From contig CM043947.1 in the NCBI GenBank assembly GCA_014529385.2, positions 120,664,891 to 120,728,890 on the forward strand: a stretch of 64,000 bases of DNA, in the 5' to 3' direction. The notes under the pieces were generated by a model that searched no databases, had not been told where the DNA came from, and saw only the letters and a list, made by a program, of their open reading frames with translations. The position numbers and the translations under genes were made by a program. This DNA comes from Adiantum capillus-veneris (lineage: Eukaryota; Streptophyta; Polypodiopsida; Polypodiales; Pteridaceae). Shown here one piece after another: positions 1 through 10,538 of this stretch. Numbering within the stretch: position 1 is the stretch's first letter; each line of letters starts with the position of its first letter.

Positions 1-1
1 C

Positions 2-115
2 CGGAATTCCCCACAAGGCAAGGAACTGACCATTGAGTTGGAAGATCTAGAACGGAGGGGTCACTCCGGTTCTTGTGCTTGTAAAAAGATTCTCCCTAAT
101 AAAGATTTTCTTTAA
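2..115 (+). pseudogene. pol C-terminal tail (partial)
   Basis: An open frame enters from the left edge and ends at a TAA at 113-115, just before the purine tract. It encodes about 37 residues, including ELTIELEDLERRGHSGSCAC. The RSCACK-like segment before the 3' end of element V (about 20170-20185, minus) matches its last part. The place is that of the integrase C-terminal tail in a gypsy polyprotein. Nothing more can be said because the catalytic domains lie outside the window. Confidence 0.5.
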
Positions 116-152
116 GGGGGAGGACGAGCCCATCTTCTGGTCCCAAATATTG

Positions 153-246
153 TGTCGATCTTCTCCATCATCTCTTTTTTAGTTGAAAAGGTATTTATTT
201 CAGCTTGTTGATCATTCATGTGCGGCGTGCGCTCCTGTTTGTGACA
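153..246 (+). repeat. 94-bp LTR, short-LTR gypsy family
   Basis: The sequence starts TGTCGATC and ends TTTGTGACA, so it has TG...CA ends. It follows a polypurine tract and a hairpin-prone block, as in element V, whose LTR is 85 bp and also ends TTTGTGACA. The length is far below the several hundred bases usual for plant gypsy LTRs. The 5' partner is outside the window. Confidence 0.6.
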
Positions 247-325
247 AAAACAATCAGGGTACTGCTGTCAGAAGTGTAAACGACTTTAATCTTGAGAGGA
301 TAAAGAAACATATCTATGAGTAGAG

Positions 326-1224
326 TTAGAGTTTGCCTAGATCATGTAAGCTAAAAGAGGTCTCTTGATTAATTTCTTGAGAGAACCAAGCAGTTACAGT
401 GGGAACAAATTCGCCGCTAAATTTTACATTCAAATTTATTTGTTTGTCTCTATGGGTGAGGAGAATCTCTCGATCGCGAGCACGAAGGAGGGCATCATAC
501 TTGTGGAACCAGAGCATCCCTAACAAAATATCACAACCCGCCAAGTCCATGATGAAGAAATCCATAGCGTCTAGAAATCTTTGGACGTGGACTCGGAGTG
601 AGCCCCCCAGATGTGTCGTAGAACCATAAGTTCTGTTCGCCATCAGGGCTTCAATGGAGTTACCCTTCGCGTATTTGTCAATGGCAAGGCTGGCGGTTAT
701 ATTGGTGGATGAAGTTTTTGGCGGATCCAAGGTTGAAGAAAATAAGTGCGTCTTTGTCATGAACTCATCCCCATGCTCTACAAGGTTCCTCGGATGGATT
801 GTGTCCAGGCTCTCCGACGAGATCGGGGGTCAATCCTACAGAAGGGCGAGGCCTCTTGTTGTTGTTGATGTTGTCCAGAGGGTTCTGTTGTTTGACAGGA
901 TTATTATTGGGTGGGGTAAGGTGGGTTCTTTTGTTGCATTCCCTATAGCATCTGCCTTGAGTCATTTACTCACCTGTTGAGGAGTTGGTTGAAAATGCCT
1001 ATCCTGGGTCTAGGAAGAGCCCGAAGGAGGTTTTTTGCTGAGCGGAAGACGTGTTGTTGCGGAAAGTGGCATTCCGTGGTGGTGTAGTCTGGAAGACTAA
1101 TTCCTTTTTCATGATGTGATAACCAACTCTGCCGTGGGACATTAATTGCTTCATATTTTATGTACTCCTTTACACCATTTATGCCTTTTGGACCACACAC
1201 ACATCCATCCGCTGTCTCTGACAC
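326..1224 (-). pseudogene. Ty3/gypsy gag-protease relic
   Basis: The open pieces at 326-760, 765-965 and 970-1224 read in one direction but in different frames. The first holds the C-terminal half of a retroviral-type aspartic protease, with LAGCDILLGMLWFHKY corresponding to the conserved DVILGMPWL region. The middle piece is a basic, Asn/Pro-rich linker typical of the region around the Gag zinc knuckle. No reverse transcriptase follows downstream (leftward), because the 3' end of the element at 1-246 lies there. The gene is broken by frame changes and cannot make a full polyprotein. Confidence 0.6.
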
Positions 1225-1522
1225 AGCTAGATCATAATAGAGGCTCTTTTCTTCTCATATCTTCTGGCACATTTGGGTGGCACCAACCCCTTATGGTGGT
1301 TTTGTCTCTGTTTAACCCTTATCATCTTTTTGTGCTCTTTAACAGGTATAGCGTACATGCTCAAGTCGATCTCTTTTTCCATTGACAAAGATCCTTATTT
1401 TCAGTTGTCAGCCATGATTCTGTTACTGGCTGACGTTCATCTCCTCAATTAAAGCCCACACTGGCTAATGGTTTTCTTAAGCGATTATATGTGGTTGCAA
1501 TCAAATTCTCTTCTTTCAACAG

Positions 1523-2800
1523 GGATATAGTTGACACTATTTTCTCGGATGCTTATTACATGCTGTATAAGGTTGGCAATGGCAAAAATTCCGATTGCTG
1601 TGTTTCTTGCATTTGCACCAAATTGCTGATTAGCTTTTCTAAATTATGACGTTCTTCTCAGTATTGTTCAGCCATAAAATGGAATTTTACACCCATGCTT
1701 CTTGCAAGGGATTCAAATGAGTGAAAGATTGCTCTATACTACCACAACCAGCTAAATATTCTCTATTGAGCATGTGCATATATATGATACTTACTCATAC
1801 TATTCAGTTTCGACCCGAATTAACTGTAGCAGGGAAATTAACACTGCTCTCCTTTTTGTCTCAGTTGTCAACACAGGCTGTGAAAATTATGCTTTCTGAT
1901 AATATGAGGGGCATGGGAGATCTTCGAGATAAGCTTTTCGACTTGGAGATCTATTTTGAGAAAGAAAATGAAGAAGATGCACTTCTTTTTGTCCTTTCCA
2001 TCAGGGATATGCTTGACCACAAGGTAATCACCAAATGCTGACTGGCAAAGTTTCATGCACATTTGTGGATACACCGACCAATGCTTACGTGCATGCGCCT
2101 GAGGCAGAAGTTTGCATGTACATGCTTTGCATGCATTTAATACACACATCACATGAATGCTGACATACTTATTTGCATGCTACCAAGTGAATGTGCATGC
2201 AGCATTGCTCACTTGAGCAAAGACAGCAGTGTAGGTGTTGAAACATGTACTTGACAAATGAATTCTTGCTAATTGTGTCTAGGGGACTTTTTAGTTGTGA
2301 GGTAACCATAAAGACTCCCCCAAGTGGGAAACTTGTTTCCTGTCCCTGCTGGCTTGCTGGCTCTACCCAAAAAAGTAAATATAATTACCACCACCCCCAC
2401 CCCCACCCCCCCCCCCCCCCCTTTAAAAGAATGCGCACAGTCATGCCATCAAAAGGACTACTGATCAAGTGCTTGGATTGACCTTTGTGGATACATTTGT
2501 GAGAATAAATGGTTTTGAGACAAGATCTCAGCATTAGTGTTGTACTCGCAGATTCTCCCAGAAGCCAAACAATTGAAAGGCATTTATATGAAAGCCTTTC
2601 AAAAAATCTTCAGCATGGTGGAGGACTCTGGGTGGCGCTTAAAAGGAAATGATGATGAATCTGAAGTTCGAATGGTAGGAGAAAATATTTTATTTGTCAC
2701 ATCTTATTCACATAGAATGTGTTGGCTTAAGCTCGGTTTTCCTTGTCTGCTTATTTTGTGGATTAGTTATTGGTCGCCTAGTTATACTTGGTGTCAGTAG
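1523..2800 (+). pseudogene. fragment of an unrecognised host-type gene with introns
   Basis: Three exon-like blocks join in frame across GT-AG introns. Exon a is 1523-1571, after a TTCTTTCAACAG acceptor and before GTTGGC; it ends DAYYMLYK. Exon b is 1865-2023 (53 codons), after TTTTTGTCTCAG and before GTAATC, with LRDKLFDLEIYFEKENEEDA. Exon c starts at 2552 after TGTACTCGCAG, with LKGIYMKAFQKIFSMVEDSG, then runs into a hydrophobic stretch (KLGFPCLLILW). A frame change near 2720 seems to bring a second hydrophobic frame (VCLFCGLVIGRLVIL). The block could be the C-terminal part of a protein ending in a membrane segment. I do not recognise the family. No start codon or upstream exons were found, and the 3' side runs into a minisatellite, so this is probably a gene fragment or pseudogene. 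Confidence 0.45.
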
Positions 2801-2919
2801 CCTTTCCATGCATTGTCCGTTTGTCCACTTTCCATGCATGTACTACCTGTGTGTGTCCACTTTCCATGCATGCAGAGTAACTGCTTGTGTGCCCAGTTTC
2901 CATCAATGCATGGATTGCT

Positions 2920-3545
2920 AGTGAGTCCTGCTGCTATTTTTGGATCTCCACTTCAGCCGCCTGCTATTTTTGGATCGCCGAGTCATCCACCTGCTAGTTT
3001 TGGATAGTCGTATTAGTCACTTGCTCTTTCTGGATCGCGAAGTCAGCCAATTGCTATTTGGATCGCCAAATCAGCTCGGGGAGTCACTGCATAAAAATTG
3101 CATATAGTACGTGCGAACAAGAGGTATTTAAATAATCCCTTACCTGTATATTTTCAACCATTATATGTACCCCTTATGTATGCACTTTTGTAAAAAACCT
3201 AGCCCTTATGTATGAAAATTTCCACTTTCTCAATTAAAAAAACCCTTTATGTAAGTACATTTTTTTGTAAATGTACCTAATTATAGATCCCCTATTTTGT
3301 TCGCACGTGCTATCTTACATACTTCCTTGTGGATGTCCTGGGCAAATCAACCACCTGCTTTTTTCGGATCGTCGAGTGAACCGCCTGCTATATTCGGGCA
3401 GCTGAATCAGCCACCTAAGATTTTTGGGTTGTCTAGTCAACCACCTGCTAGTCTTGGATTGTCAAATCATCATCTGCTATTTTTGGGGCAAGTGAAATAG
3501 CCACCTACTATTTTTTGGATTGCCACCTCAACCACCTGCTTTTTT
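2920..3545 (+). repeat. 30-bp coding-like minisatellite (PPAIFGS repeats), interrupted
   Basis: Imperfect units of about 30 bp, each around the core CCTGCTATTTTTGGATCGCC, occur at about 2920-3075 and again at 3340-3545. In the plus frame they read as a repeated PPAIFGSPS-like decapeptide, with FG dipeptides at regular spacing. Stops occur in some units. The array is split by the candidate MITE at 3104-3313, which suggests that the two halves were once one array. Confidence 0.65.
3104..3313. mobile_element. candidate MITE with 17-bp inverted ends
   Basis: The left end ATAGTACGTGCGAACAA (3104-3120) is the reverse complement of the right end TTGTTCGCACGTGCTAT (3297-3313) with one mismatch. The 210-bp element is AT-rich, has no coding potential, and repeats CCTTATGTATG-like motifs inside. 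It lies within the 30-bp minisatellite. I could not find a convincing target duplication, so the superfamily is open. Confidence 0.5.
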
Positions 3546-5089
3546 TTTGGTCAGCAAGCATGTGAAGCTCCTCTCTAATAGGCGCCCTGTAAGCACCTCA
3601 AGCTCCTCAAGTAAAGTTTGCTTAGTCAGCAATTTATGAAAATCCCCAACACAACACCACCTCCACCGCCCTTAAAGAAAAAAGCAATCGTCCTTGATTA
3701 CACTCATAGAAACTGCCAAAAGATGAGTAGACACTGCTGTCAAGCATACATGCACATCATTATGTCATCCAAGCCGTACACATTAGCGTGCGCGCGCACA
3801 CACCCCCATAAAATGGGCACCAGAAGAGATTAGCCAACATCCACATCATGTACAGATGCTTGCAGCCATCTTGTTTTGTGGTGACCTCCATAGGGCAAGA
3901 TTGTACACATTGGCATTCAAATCACATGCAATCATTCATGCAACCACATAACTACCCATATCACATCTTGGTCCAAGGTCTAATATTGCATATGAGACTC
4001 ATCCAGATACTACGGATGGAATTGTTATCCACTAATTAGTCATCACATCCAAGTCTAACTCATCAAACCTAGCGGGCTGTCCTTGATGCACTAGCTCCAC
4101 TAACTTGTCATCACATCCAAGTTTGACTCATTAGACTCAATAGGACGAAATAGTCAAAGATGCAATGATGCAAACGTTCATCGCTCAAGCTCATCAAACA
4201 AACAAGTCTATTGTAGCTAATATTTGAAAAGTCTACACTTGTCACACATGTATACATAGCATGCATGAACATAGATACTTATTTAACATTTCACATTGAA
4301 ATTCAAGATCCTTCTTCCACTGCTTTCACCAGCAACTACTCCTTTGTTACAAATACTTGACCCAAAAGAGTTATTGTATCTCCACCTTTCTTGGTTCAAA
4401 ACAACCCTTGATTTTCTCTGCAGTCATAACCCAGGTCAACCTTCTTGGTGCACATGCACTTGGCTTGCACCTATGATGCGCTTACATCTATGAGCATATG
4501 GCATCCAGTCGATGGATCCATTTGCATGTAACCCATGCAATTCTTGCTTGACTTGGCGTCTTTGCATACGTTGCTCTCAAATCTATAGAAGTCATTTTTG
4601 TATTTGTCATAGTTGACTTCCATAGGCTATAGTATGCATATCGTCCATGTGCTTTGTGAGTCCTAACACGAAAGGATCTTTTATCTTGGTCTTCTTCATC
4701 TGATTCTACATATGTGTAATCCTGTGATCATGTCACCTCTTCCTGCTTTTAGTGTTCAAAGATCATTAGTTGGCTTTTCCATCAAGCAAACCGGTCCTGT
4801 TTCTTTTACAGTTTTATGGAATCCAAAGAATACACAAGGTTTTTCGTCAACGAATTTCAAGAGTTTCTTTCCAAGCATCCTCTAGGCAATTTCCGCATTT
4901 ACAAATGTTTCAACAGTTTCTGAACTACATGATTAATCTTGTTATGCAACCAATCATAATTATGGTGCATCTTTGGCAAGAGAAGAGATGTACTTCTCGA
5001 ATTGTCTTGGCAACATTGGTGGACCGACACATTCCTCTAGCCTAAATCTACATGCTCGTATTGCCAAATGCCGACCAAAGTGTACTAAG
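3546..5089. other. no supported gene; low-complexity intergenic DNA
   Basis: Short open frames occur on both strands, but none shows a family motif or splice-consistent structure. A weak duplication of a phrase with TCATCACATCCAAGT occurs at about 4037 and 4100. I see nothing else that can be named. Confidence 0.5.
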
Positions 5090-5545
5090 ATCCATCAAAA
5101 CGCCTATACAAACCTTTATGATGGTTCTAAAACTGGAGACCTAATCAATGTCCTGAAAACCGAAAATGCTAATACTCTAGGGCTGAGACTGCAAACTAAT
5201 GGCGACGATGATGATGATGGCTGAAAACGCTGATGCAAAGATGCTTAAATCTGAACAATTTGACGGGACGTCGAGGAATGTAAAAAACACTAGGGCTGAT
5301 GGTGCTGATGAGGTTCTCGCAATGGGGAACTGGATGAGGAAACGTTGGTGCTGCTGATGGTACTGCTGCCCATCATTATGCAATGACTAATTCTTTTCTG
5401 AACTATTTGACTGGGTACTGAGAGATGCTCTTGGACTGTGTGTTATATCCCCTTTCAAAAAATGAGAGTGACAAATTAGTAACACAAAAGGAGTACTCTT
5501 ATGACTACGGAAGATGCACCCTCACGAGAAAAGTGAGTGTATTCT
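5090..5545 (-). repeat. diverged LTR of element 0 (tentative)
   Basis: The stretch carries the same kind of interspersed phrases that fill the LTR-A copies: GCTGAAAACGCTGATGC, a run of GATGATGATG, CACTAGGGCTGATG, then a TTATATC box. It lies directly left of the element 0 protease relic, where a minus-strand element would have its 3' LTR. The ends are not clear and no TG/CA terminus was fixed, so the limits are approximate. Confidence 0.35.
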
Positions 5546-5549
5546 CCTT

Positions 5550-5845
5550 CTAACTAACTTGTGGATCAATCTCATGAAACCACTTAATACCAAAAATCAT
5601 ATCACATCTAGAGAGAGGAAAAACAACAAACTGGCGACAATAACATGCTTGCTGAAGAGAATTAGGACATTCATGCGTGATTGAAGAGTACATGCCCAAA
5701 GCAAATTGAGAAACCCTAATGGGATCCGCTAGAATAGCTTCCAAGTATAGAAGATGTGGGTTCTGTGGGGGAGTGTGGGTTCATTCTTAGGACATTCTCT
5801 TTTCATGAGACCTTTGGTGTGACACTTAACACATCATTCTTCTTT
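5550..5845 (-). pseudogene. element 0: zinc-knuckle and protease relic
   Basis: Reading minus from the insertion point of element I, a damaged CCHC knuckle (CVKCHTKGLMKRECP, with Leu where the usual His would be) is followed by the C-terminal half of an aspartic protease, with FPLSRCDMIFGIKWFHEID. Its other half is the gag piece at 30268-30960. The two were separated when element I inserted, and the duplicated tccat (5846-5850 and 30268-30272) marks the cut. This is the oldest layer of the nest and is full of stops. Confidence 0.6.
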
Positions 5846-5850
5846 TCCAT

Positions 5851-7471
5851 TGTAAGGTGCAGCGGAAGTGAATGTTGAACTTTGCTCAAGATGAGTGCTC
5901 CGAACTGTGCTCAAGGGTTCCTTTTGCTTACGGAAGGGAGAGCCTTCCGTTCCTTTAGTGAGAGTGCAAATGATCACAAACAAAGTGAATGACACTGTGA
6001 ATGAAGGTGCTGAGACTGAGAGAGAGAAAAGAATACGACACCAGATGGTTGTCAAACCCTCCTCCAAGGGCCCCCCTCTCTATGGCGAGAGAGGTCTATG
6101 CTATTGATTGCACAAATTTGGTACAATGGTCTTGATGCAATGGACTTGCCGACGATGTCGGCGACGAGATGGGCTGAAAACTGAAAACGCTAGGAGCTGA
6201 AATCCGCAAATCTGCTATCTGCTGAATTCTGACACTGTGTCGGCGAGGACGGCAATGGCGATGATGCGTTGACGATGACGATGACGATGACGATGCGCTG
6301 AAAACGCACATACTGAAATCTACGAACAGCGGGCTGAAACTGAAAACGTTGGCTGATCTGACCGTGCGGCGAGGATTTGCTGCGGGTAGGTGAGATCTGC
6401 GATGTTTGGGGCTGATCTTGCGGAGTCTAAGTGCTGAAAACTGAAAATGCTAATGACTGGGGCTGATCTGTCACCGGGAATCTACAAAACGTTGATGCTA
6501 TCTGCAAAAACGCTAGCTCCTCTGTTGCAGAAACGCCAAGGCTGATCTGCTGTAGAAAACGCCAGGGAATCTGTGTGGCAAACGTTGATCCTGTTCTGCA
6601 AACTGTAAAAACGCTAAGCTTGAATTCTGGAATCTGCTAACGCCATAGCAGCTACGGTACGGGACGGGACGTGTATTACGTGGTGTACAGTACGCGTACT
6701 AGACATATTTTTGAGAATAAAAAATAAAATACGTCGACTTTTTTAGATATGATACTTTAATAAGAACTCATGAAGCGGTTCATGGACCTCCTCAATGACT
6801 CTTCAATATTTAGCTATAGCATACATAAACAAGCACCATGAAGCTTTAAAACACAATTGATCAATTAGAAAAAGACATACGTTTTGAGCAAAAAAACGTT
6901 AGAATAGAAAACGTTATGAGACGTTTTGTACGTTTCAATACGGGACGTCGTGTATTCTAAATAAAATACGCGTATTTTAGTTGCTATGGCTAACGCTAGG
7001 GATGGAATCTGGAAAATGCTGGCTGATCTGGGAAGTACCAAAACGCCAGGTTGTCTTGTGGCTGAAAACACGAAGTCTCTTGGCGGTTCTTGTTGAGAAG
7101 GTGCACTGCTAGTTGCTGGAACTCTGCTGCCTCTTCTGGCAGAAAGTGCTAGCGCTAGGTTTCTTTTATAGAACTTAGCAAATTTGCCCTACCCAATTTT
7201 CCAACAAAGTCACTTATTAATAATAAGTGAAAAATGGCTAAAATAGAGAAAATGGATTCTGTGCACTATAAAATGCTCATGATGGCTATTGACTGTAATG
7301 TTGATGATCATGCTGTGTGCAACTAGAGGATATGCAAGTACTCTACGTGCCTGGACATGCACGGCGTGTGCTCGGGCTCACAAAGGTGCCATAACACTTC
7401 CTAAGTTGACCTGAACCCTAGACCTGAAGTAGCTTGTCCACATGCACATAGGGTTAGATGTGCACGTGACA
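5851..7471 (-). repeat. LTR-A copy 1 (3' LTR of element I)
   Basis: On the plus strand it begins TGTAAGGTGCAGCGG and ends GCACGTGACA, followed by TCCCCTCCTTTT, the complement of the polypurine tract. It is longer (1621 bp) than other copies because a MITE sits at 6643-6989. Its partner copy 6 also lacks about 450 bp that are present here around 6058-6510. The body is full of interspersed AAAACGCTA phrases. Confidence 0.85.
6643..6989. mobile_element. 347-bp MITE inside an LTR
   Basis: The ends CCATAGCAGCTA and TAGTTGCTATGG are inverted repeats with one mismatch. They are flanked by ctaacg at 6637-6642 and 6990-6995. The matching place in the partner LTR (about 29800) reads uninterrupted GCTAACGCTAGGG, which proves an insertion with a 6-bp (possibly 7-bp) duplication. 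The element is AT-rich, non-coding, and carries several ACGTTTT motifs. The superfamily was not determined. Confidence 0.75.
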
Positions 7472-7484
7472 TCCCCTCCTTTTC
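7472..7484 (-). other. polypurine tract of element I
   Basis: The minus strand reads AAAAGGAGGGGA directly before the LTR start TGTCACGTG. This is the normal plus-strand primer of LTR retrotransposons. The same tract stands at 10528-10540 and 13878-13890 in elements II and IV. Confidence 0.75.
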
Positions 7485-8493
7485 AAATTGAGGTACTTGT
7501 ACCGAACTGTACGGCGTCGAGGGAGATCGCCAACAATGTCTGGAATCCTGGGAAGGACTCTTCACCGGCCCACTCTGATGCATGTGTCGTGCGATACTCG
7601 GACTTCATAAAGGTCTGCAACGCTTGCTTCTTTGGGCCACGCTGAAAACGACACAAAGGGATTTGTGGCTGTCTCAATGATCCAACTGTGTCCATGGACG
7701 TAGATCCACCATCATCAAGAATCTCCGCCGAGGAGGAAAATTCCTGAAACCACTTCCAACACAAAATCATGAACATACCCATTCCATGTAGAGTAACTAG
7801 AAAAATACTAGTCTTCCTAAAAGACTGTGTATGCAATGTAGATGAACAAAGAAACGGAGTGCCAAACCGTTCATCAAACACACGCAAAAAGTGATATCGA
7901 ATCTTGACTTTCTGATTTAAATCTATGAACTGTGGCAAATTACAATGGAAATGCTGATGCTTGATGGTCAATCTGTCTTGTGCTCTTTCTGAGACTGTCA
8001 TGCCAAGGAAGAGATATGGAATGTGAATTCCTTGAATGCAAACTTTTTGTCCTTTTGAGAGTAATCCGCATACATCCGTGCTCATCCGTGAGTGAATCAT
8101 GTGCATCGTACAATATGGCATGCCTATGAAAAGGGAACATGTAAAGACGGTGACAAAAATACAAGAAACCGTTACGAATGAAACGCTCGAACAATGCGTG
8201 CTGACTAATCATGCGAACACACAATACTTCTTGAGTGATTTCTTTGGACCTCGACTCGAGAGCCAAGATCGGGTCTACGTGATTGATCGTATCTGCAACA
8301 GTGCAATGAGGTTAGCTTCACTAGAAAAACCATCCTCTAAACCATCATCCTTATGAATAATCACATCTTTATCATGCAAATCATCATCCTTGTGAATAAT
8401 CACATCTGTATCATGCAAAACATGTGTGTCGTGCTTTGGAGAAGAAAAGAATGAGAGAGTCTCTTCCTTTTTCTTTTCAAGCTTCGCATGCAC
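7483..8493 (-). pseudogene. element I: family-specific 3' ORF (function unknown), broken
   Basis: Frames 8275-8493, 7940-8266 and 7483-8121 together match the intact 366-residue ORF of element IV at 13889-14989. The N-terminal part has a repeated Asp/His-rich unit, HDKDVIIHKDDDL. Next comes LCVRMISQHALFERFIRNGF, and a C-terminus with SEWAGEESFPGFQTLLAISL. That end faintly resembles the chromodomain tail of gypsy integrases (KFKNY...DA.WM in element C). The ORF occupies the place where reverse transcriptase should start after protease. Frame changes break it here. Its role is unknown. Confidence 0.6.
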
Positions 8494-8650
8494 ATTAGAA
8501 ATGAGAGGTGAAGAACGAACAACTTCCTCTCCACGAATGACAATGGGAGAGTCACTTTTGACATTGAAAGTGAGAGTATTGGGCGCCCAATCAATGAGAG
8601 GGTTATGCTCACGAAACCATCGGATGCCTCACATCCTGAAAGAGGAGACG

Positions 8651-9287
8651 CTACAAATTTTCTGCGGAAGGAGGCTTGTTGAACAGTGATAGCACATTAA
8701 GGCACTCTCGTGTAATGAGAGAGTCCATACCGGGAGCGAAGCCCGACACCTCGAAAGGAGATGTCTTGTGAACCTCCAAGCGGGCTTTGTCAACAAGAGA
8801 GTCACCTATCACATCATGCATACTACCGGAATCAAACAAGACCACCATGTGTTGACCATTCACATGACCATAACACTTCATGAGAGACTCATCAATGAGA
8901 GGATCATGAGAAACTTGGGACACACTAGTGCGCTCATTTATGGCTTCTACAGAGGATGTGGGTTCTGTGGGTTCTTTAGATTCGTTAGATTCAATCTGAG
9001 GACATATTTTCTTTATATGACCCTTGACGTGACAATGATAACATCGAACTTCCTTGGAATAAACGACTTGTTCTTCTGCTGTGATGTATCCTCCTAGGAT
9101 TCCTTGTGTAGCTTTTTCATTCGGGGTTAGCTTAGGTTTAGCTGGTGTGTTAGCTTTACCCTTAGATTCATTTTGAGTGTTCTTTTCCGAAAGACTAGAG
9201 GAAGATTGGTTAGAAGAGTTACCATTCTTACCATTCTTACCATTTTTACCATTCTGAGGGTTCTGAGGAGTCTGAGAGGTACTTTGA
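8651..9287 (-). pseudogene. element I: Gag zinc knuckle and aspartic protease
   Basis: After a Ser/Asn/Lys-rich linker (NGKNGKNGKNGNSSNQSSSS), a CCHC knuckle reads CYHCHVKGHIKKICP. It is followed by a retroviral-type protease with the active site LFDSGSMHDVIGDSL. The downstream part, FEVSGFAPGMDSLITRECL, matches the other LTR-A copies, but the DILLG end is lost. The upstream Gag continues at 27861 beyond element II. The open frame beyond 9292 belongs to element II's LTR and is not part of the gene. Confidence 0.75.
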
Positions 9288-9292
9288 GAAGA

Positions 9293-10527
9293 TGTAAGGT
9301 GCAACAGAAGTGAATGTTGAACTTTGCTCAAGATGAGTGCTCCGAACTGTGCTCAAGGGTTCCTTTTACTTACGGAAGGGAGAGCCTTCCGTTCCTTTAT
9401 TGAGAGAGTGCAATGGACACAAACAAAGCGGTGAACACTGTGAATGAAGGTGCTGAGATTGAGTGATAGAGAGAGAAGAATACGACACCAGAATGTTGTC
9501 AAACCCTCCTCCGAAGGCCCCACTCTCTATGGCGAGAGCGGTCTACTATTGATTGCACAAATCTCTACAATGCTTGGACTTGCCGACAATGTCGACGACG
9601 ATGAGGATGACGAGGAGACGGGCTGAAATCTGAAAACGCTAATGGCTGAAATATGCAAATCTTTATCTGCTGAATTTTGACTCTATGTCGTGACGATGTC
9701 GATGACGACGATGCAACGATGACGCACTGAAAACGCTGAAATCTGCGTTTTCCGGGCTGAATCTGCAAACTGCGCTAGATCTGACCGTGCGACGAGGATC
9801 TGTTGTGGGAAGGTGAGATCTGCGAGGTCTGCGGGTTCTACTGCGGAGTCTTGACGCTGAAAACTGAAAACACTAATGCTTGTACTGGTTCTGTAGTGAA
9901 AGGTCTGCAAAATGCTAGGCCTCTTGCTGATAAAAAATGCTAAGGCTAATTTGGTCTCAATCTGCAAAAACGCTATGGCCTTGCTGTGTAAATCTGCGAA
10001 CCTCTAGGGCTGATCTGCTGTGTCTTGTTGTCGCCGAGGCTGATCTGCCATGCAAAAACGCCAAGGCTGGTCTGTGGAAGAAAAACGCTAGGTATTGCAG
10101 TTGCAAAACGCTAGGTGTGCTGATGGGGGTCTTGTTGAGAAGTTGCCTGTTGAACAAAGTGTTCCTGTTGCCTCTTCTGTCCGAAATTCTAGCGCTAGGT
10201 TTTTCTTATATATTGGCTCTACTAATTTGCCCTACCTAGTTCCCAACAAAAGTCACTTAAAAATAATAAGTGAAAAGTGTCAAAAATAGGAGAAAATAGG
10301 TCTATGCATTGTAAAAATGCTCCTGATGGGTTCTGATGGAAATCTGATGATCATGCTGTGTGCCACCAGAGGATATGCATCTAATCTAAGTGTCTGGACA
10401 TGCACGGTCTGCGAACAGACTCACATAGGTGCCAGATCACTTTCTAAGCTAGGCTAATTGACTGAACTGAACCCTTGCCATGATGTAGCTTGTCCACGTA
10501 CACATAGGGTTACATGTGGAGGTGACG
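9293..10527 (-). repeat. LTR-A copy 2 (3' LTR of element II)
   Basis: It runs from TGTAAGGTGCAACAG to GAGGTGACG on the plus strand and is 1235 bp, the typical length for this family. The outer CA is mutated to CG at 10526-10527. A TATATAAG box can be read on the minus strand near 10205-10215, and the PPT follows at 10528. It is close to copy 5 (26625-27860) along its whole length. Confidence 0.85.
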
Positions 10528-10538
10528 TCCCCTCCTTT

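Larger units (their letters stand above)
1..246 (+). mobile_element. 3' end of a Ty3/gypsy element with a very short LTR
   Basis: Only the 3' end lies in the window: a pol C-terminus, a purine tract (AAGGGGGAGGA, about 114-124), a short spacer and a 94-bp LTR. The stretch from about 80 to 153 resembles the 3' end of element V at 20100-20190 read on the minus strand, including the shared CCCATCTTCTGGTCCC block. The two are therefore the same family or close relatives. The 5' part is outside the window. Confidence 0.7.
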
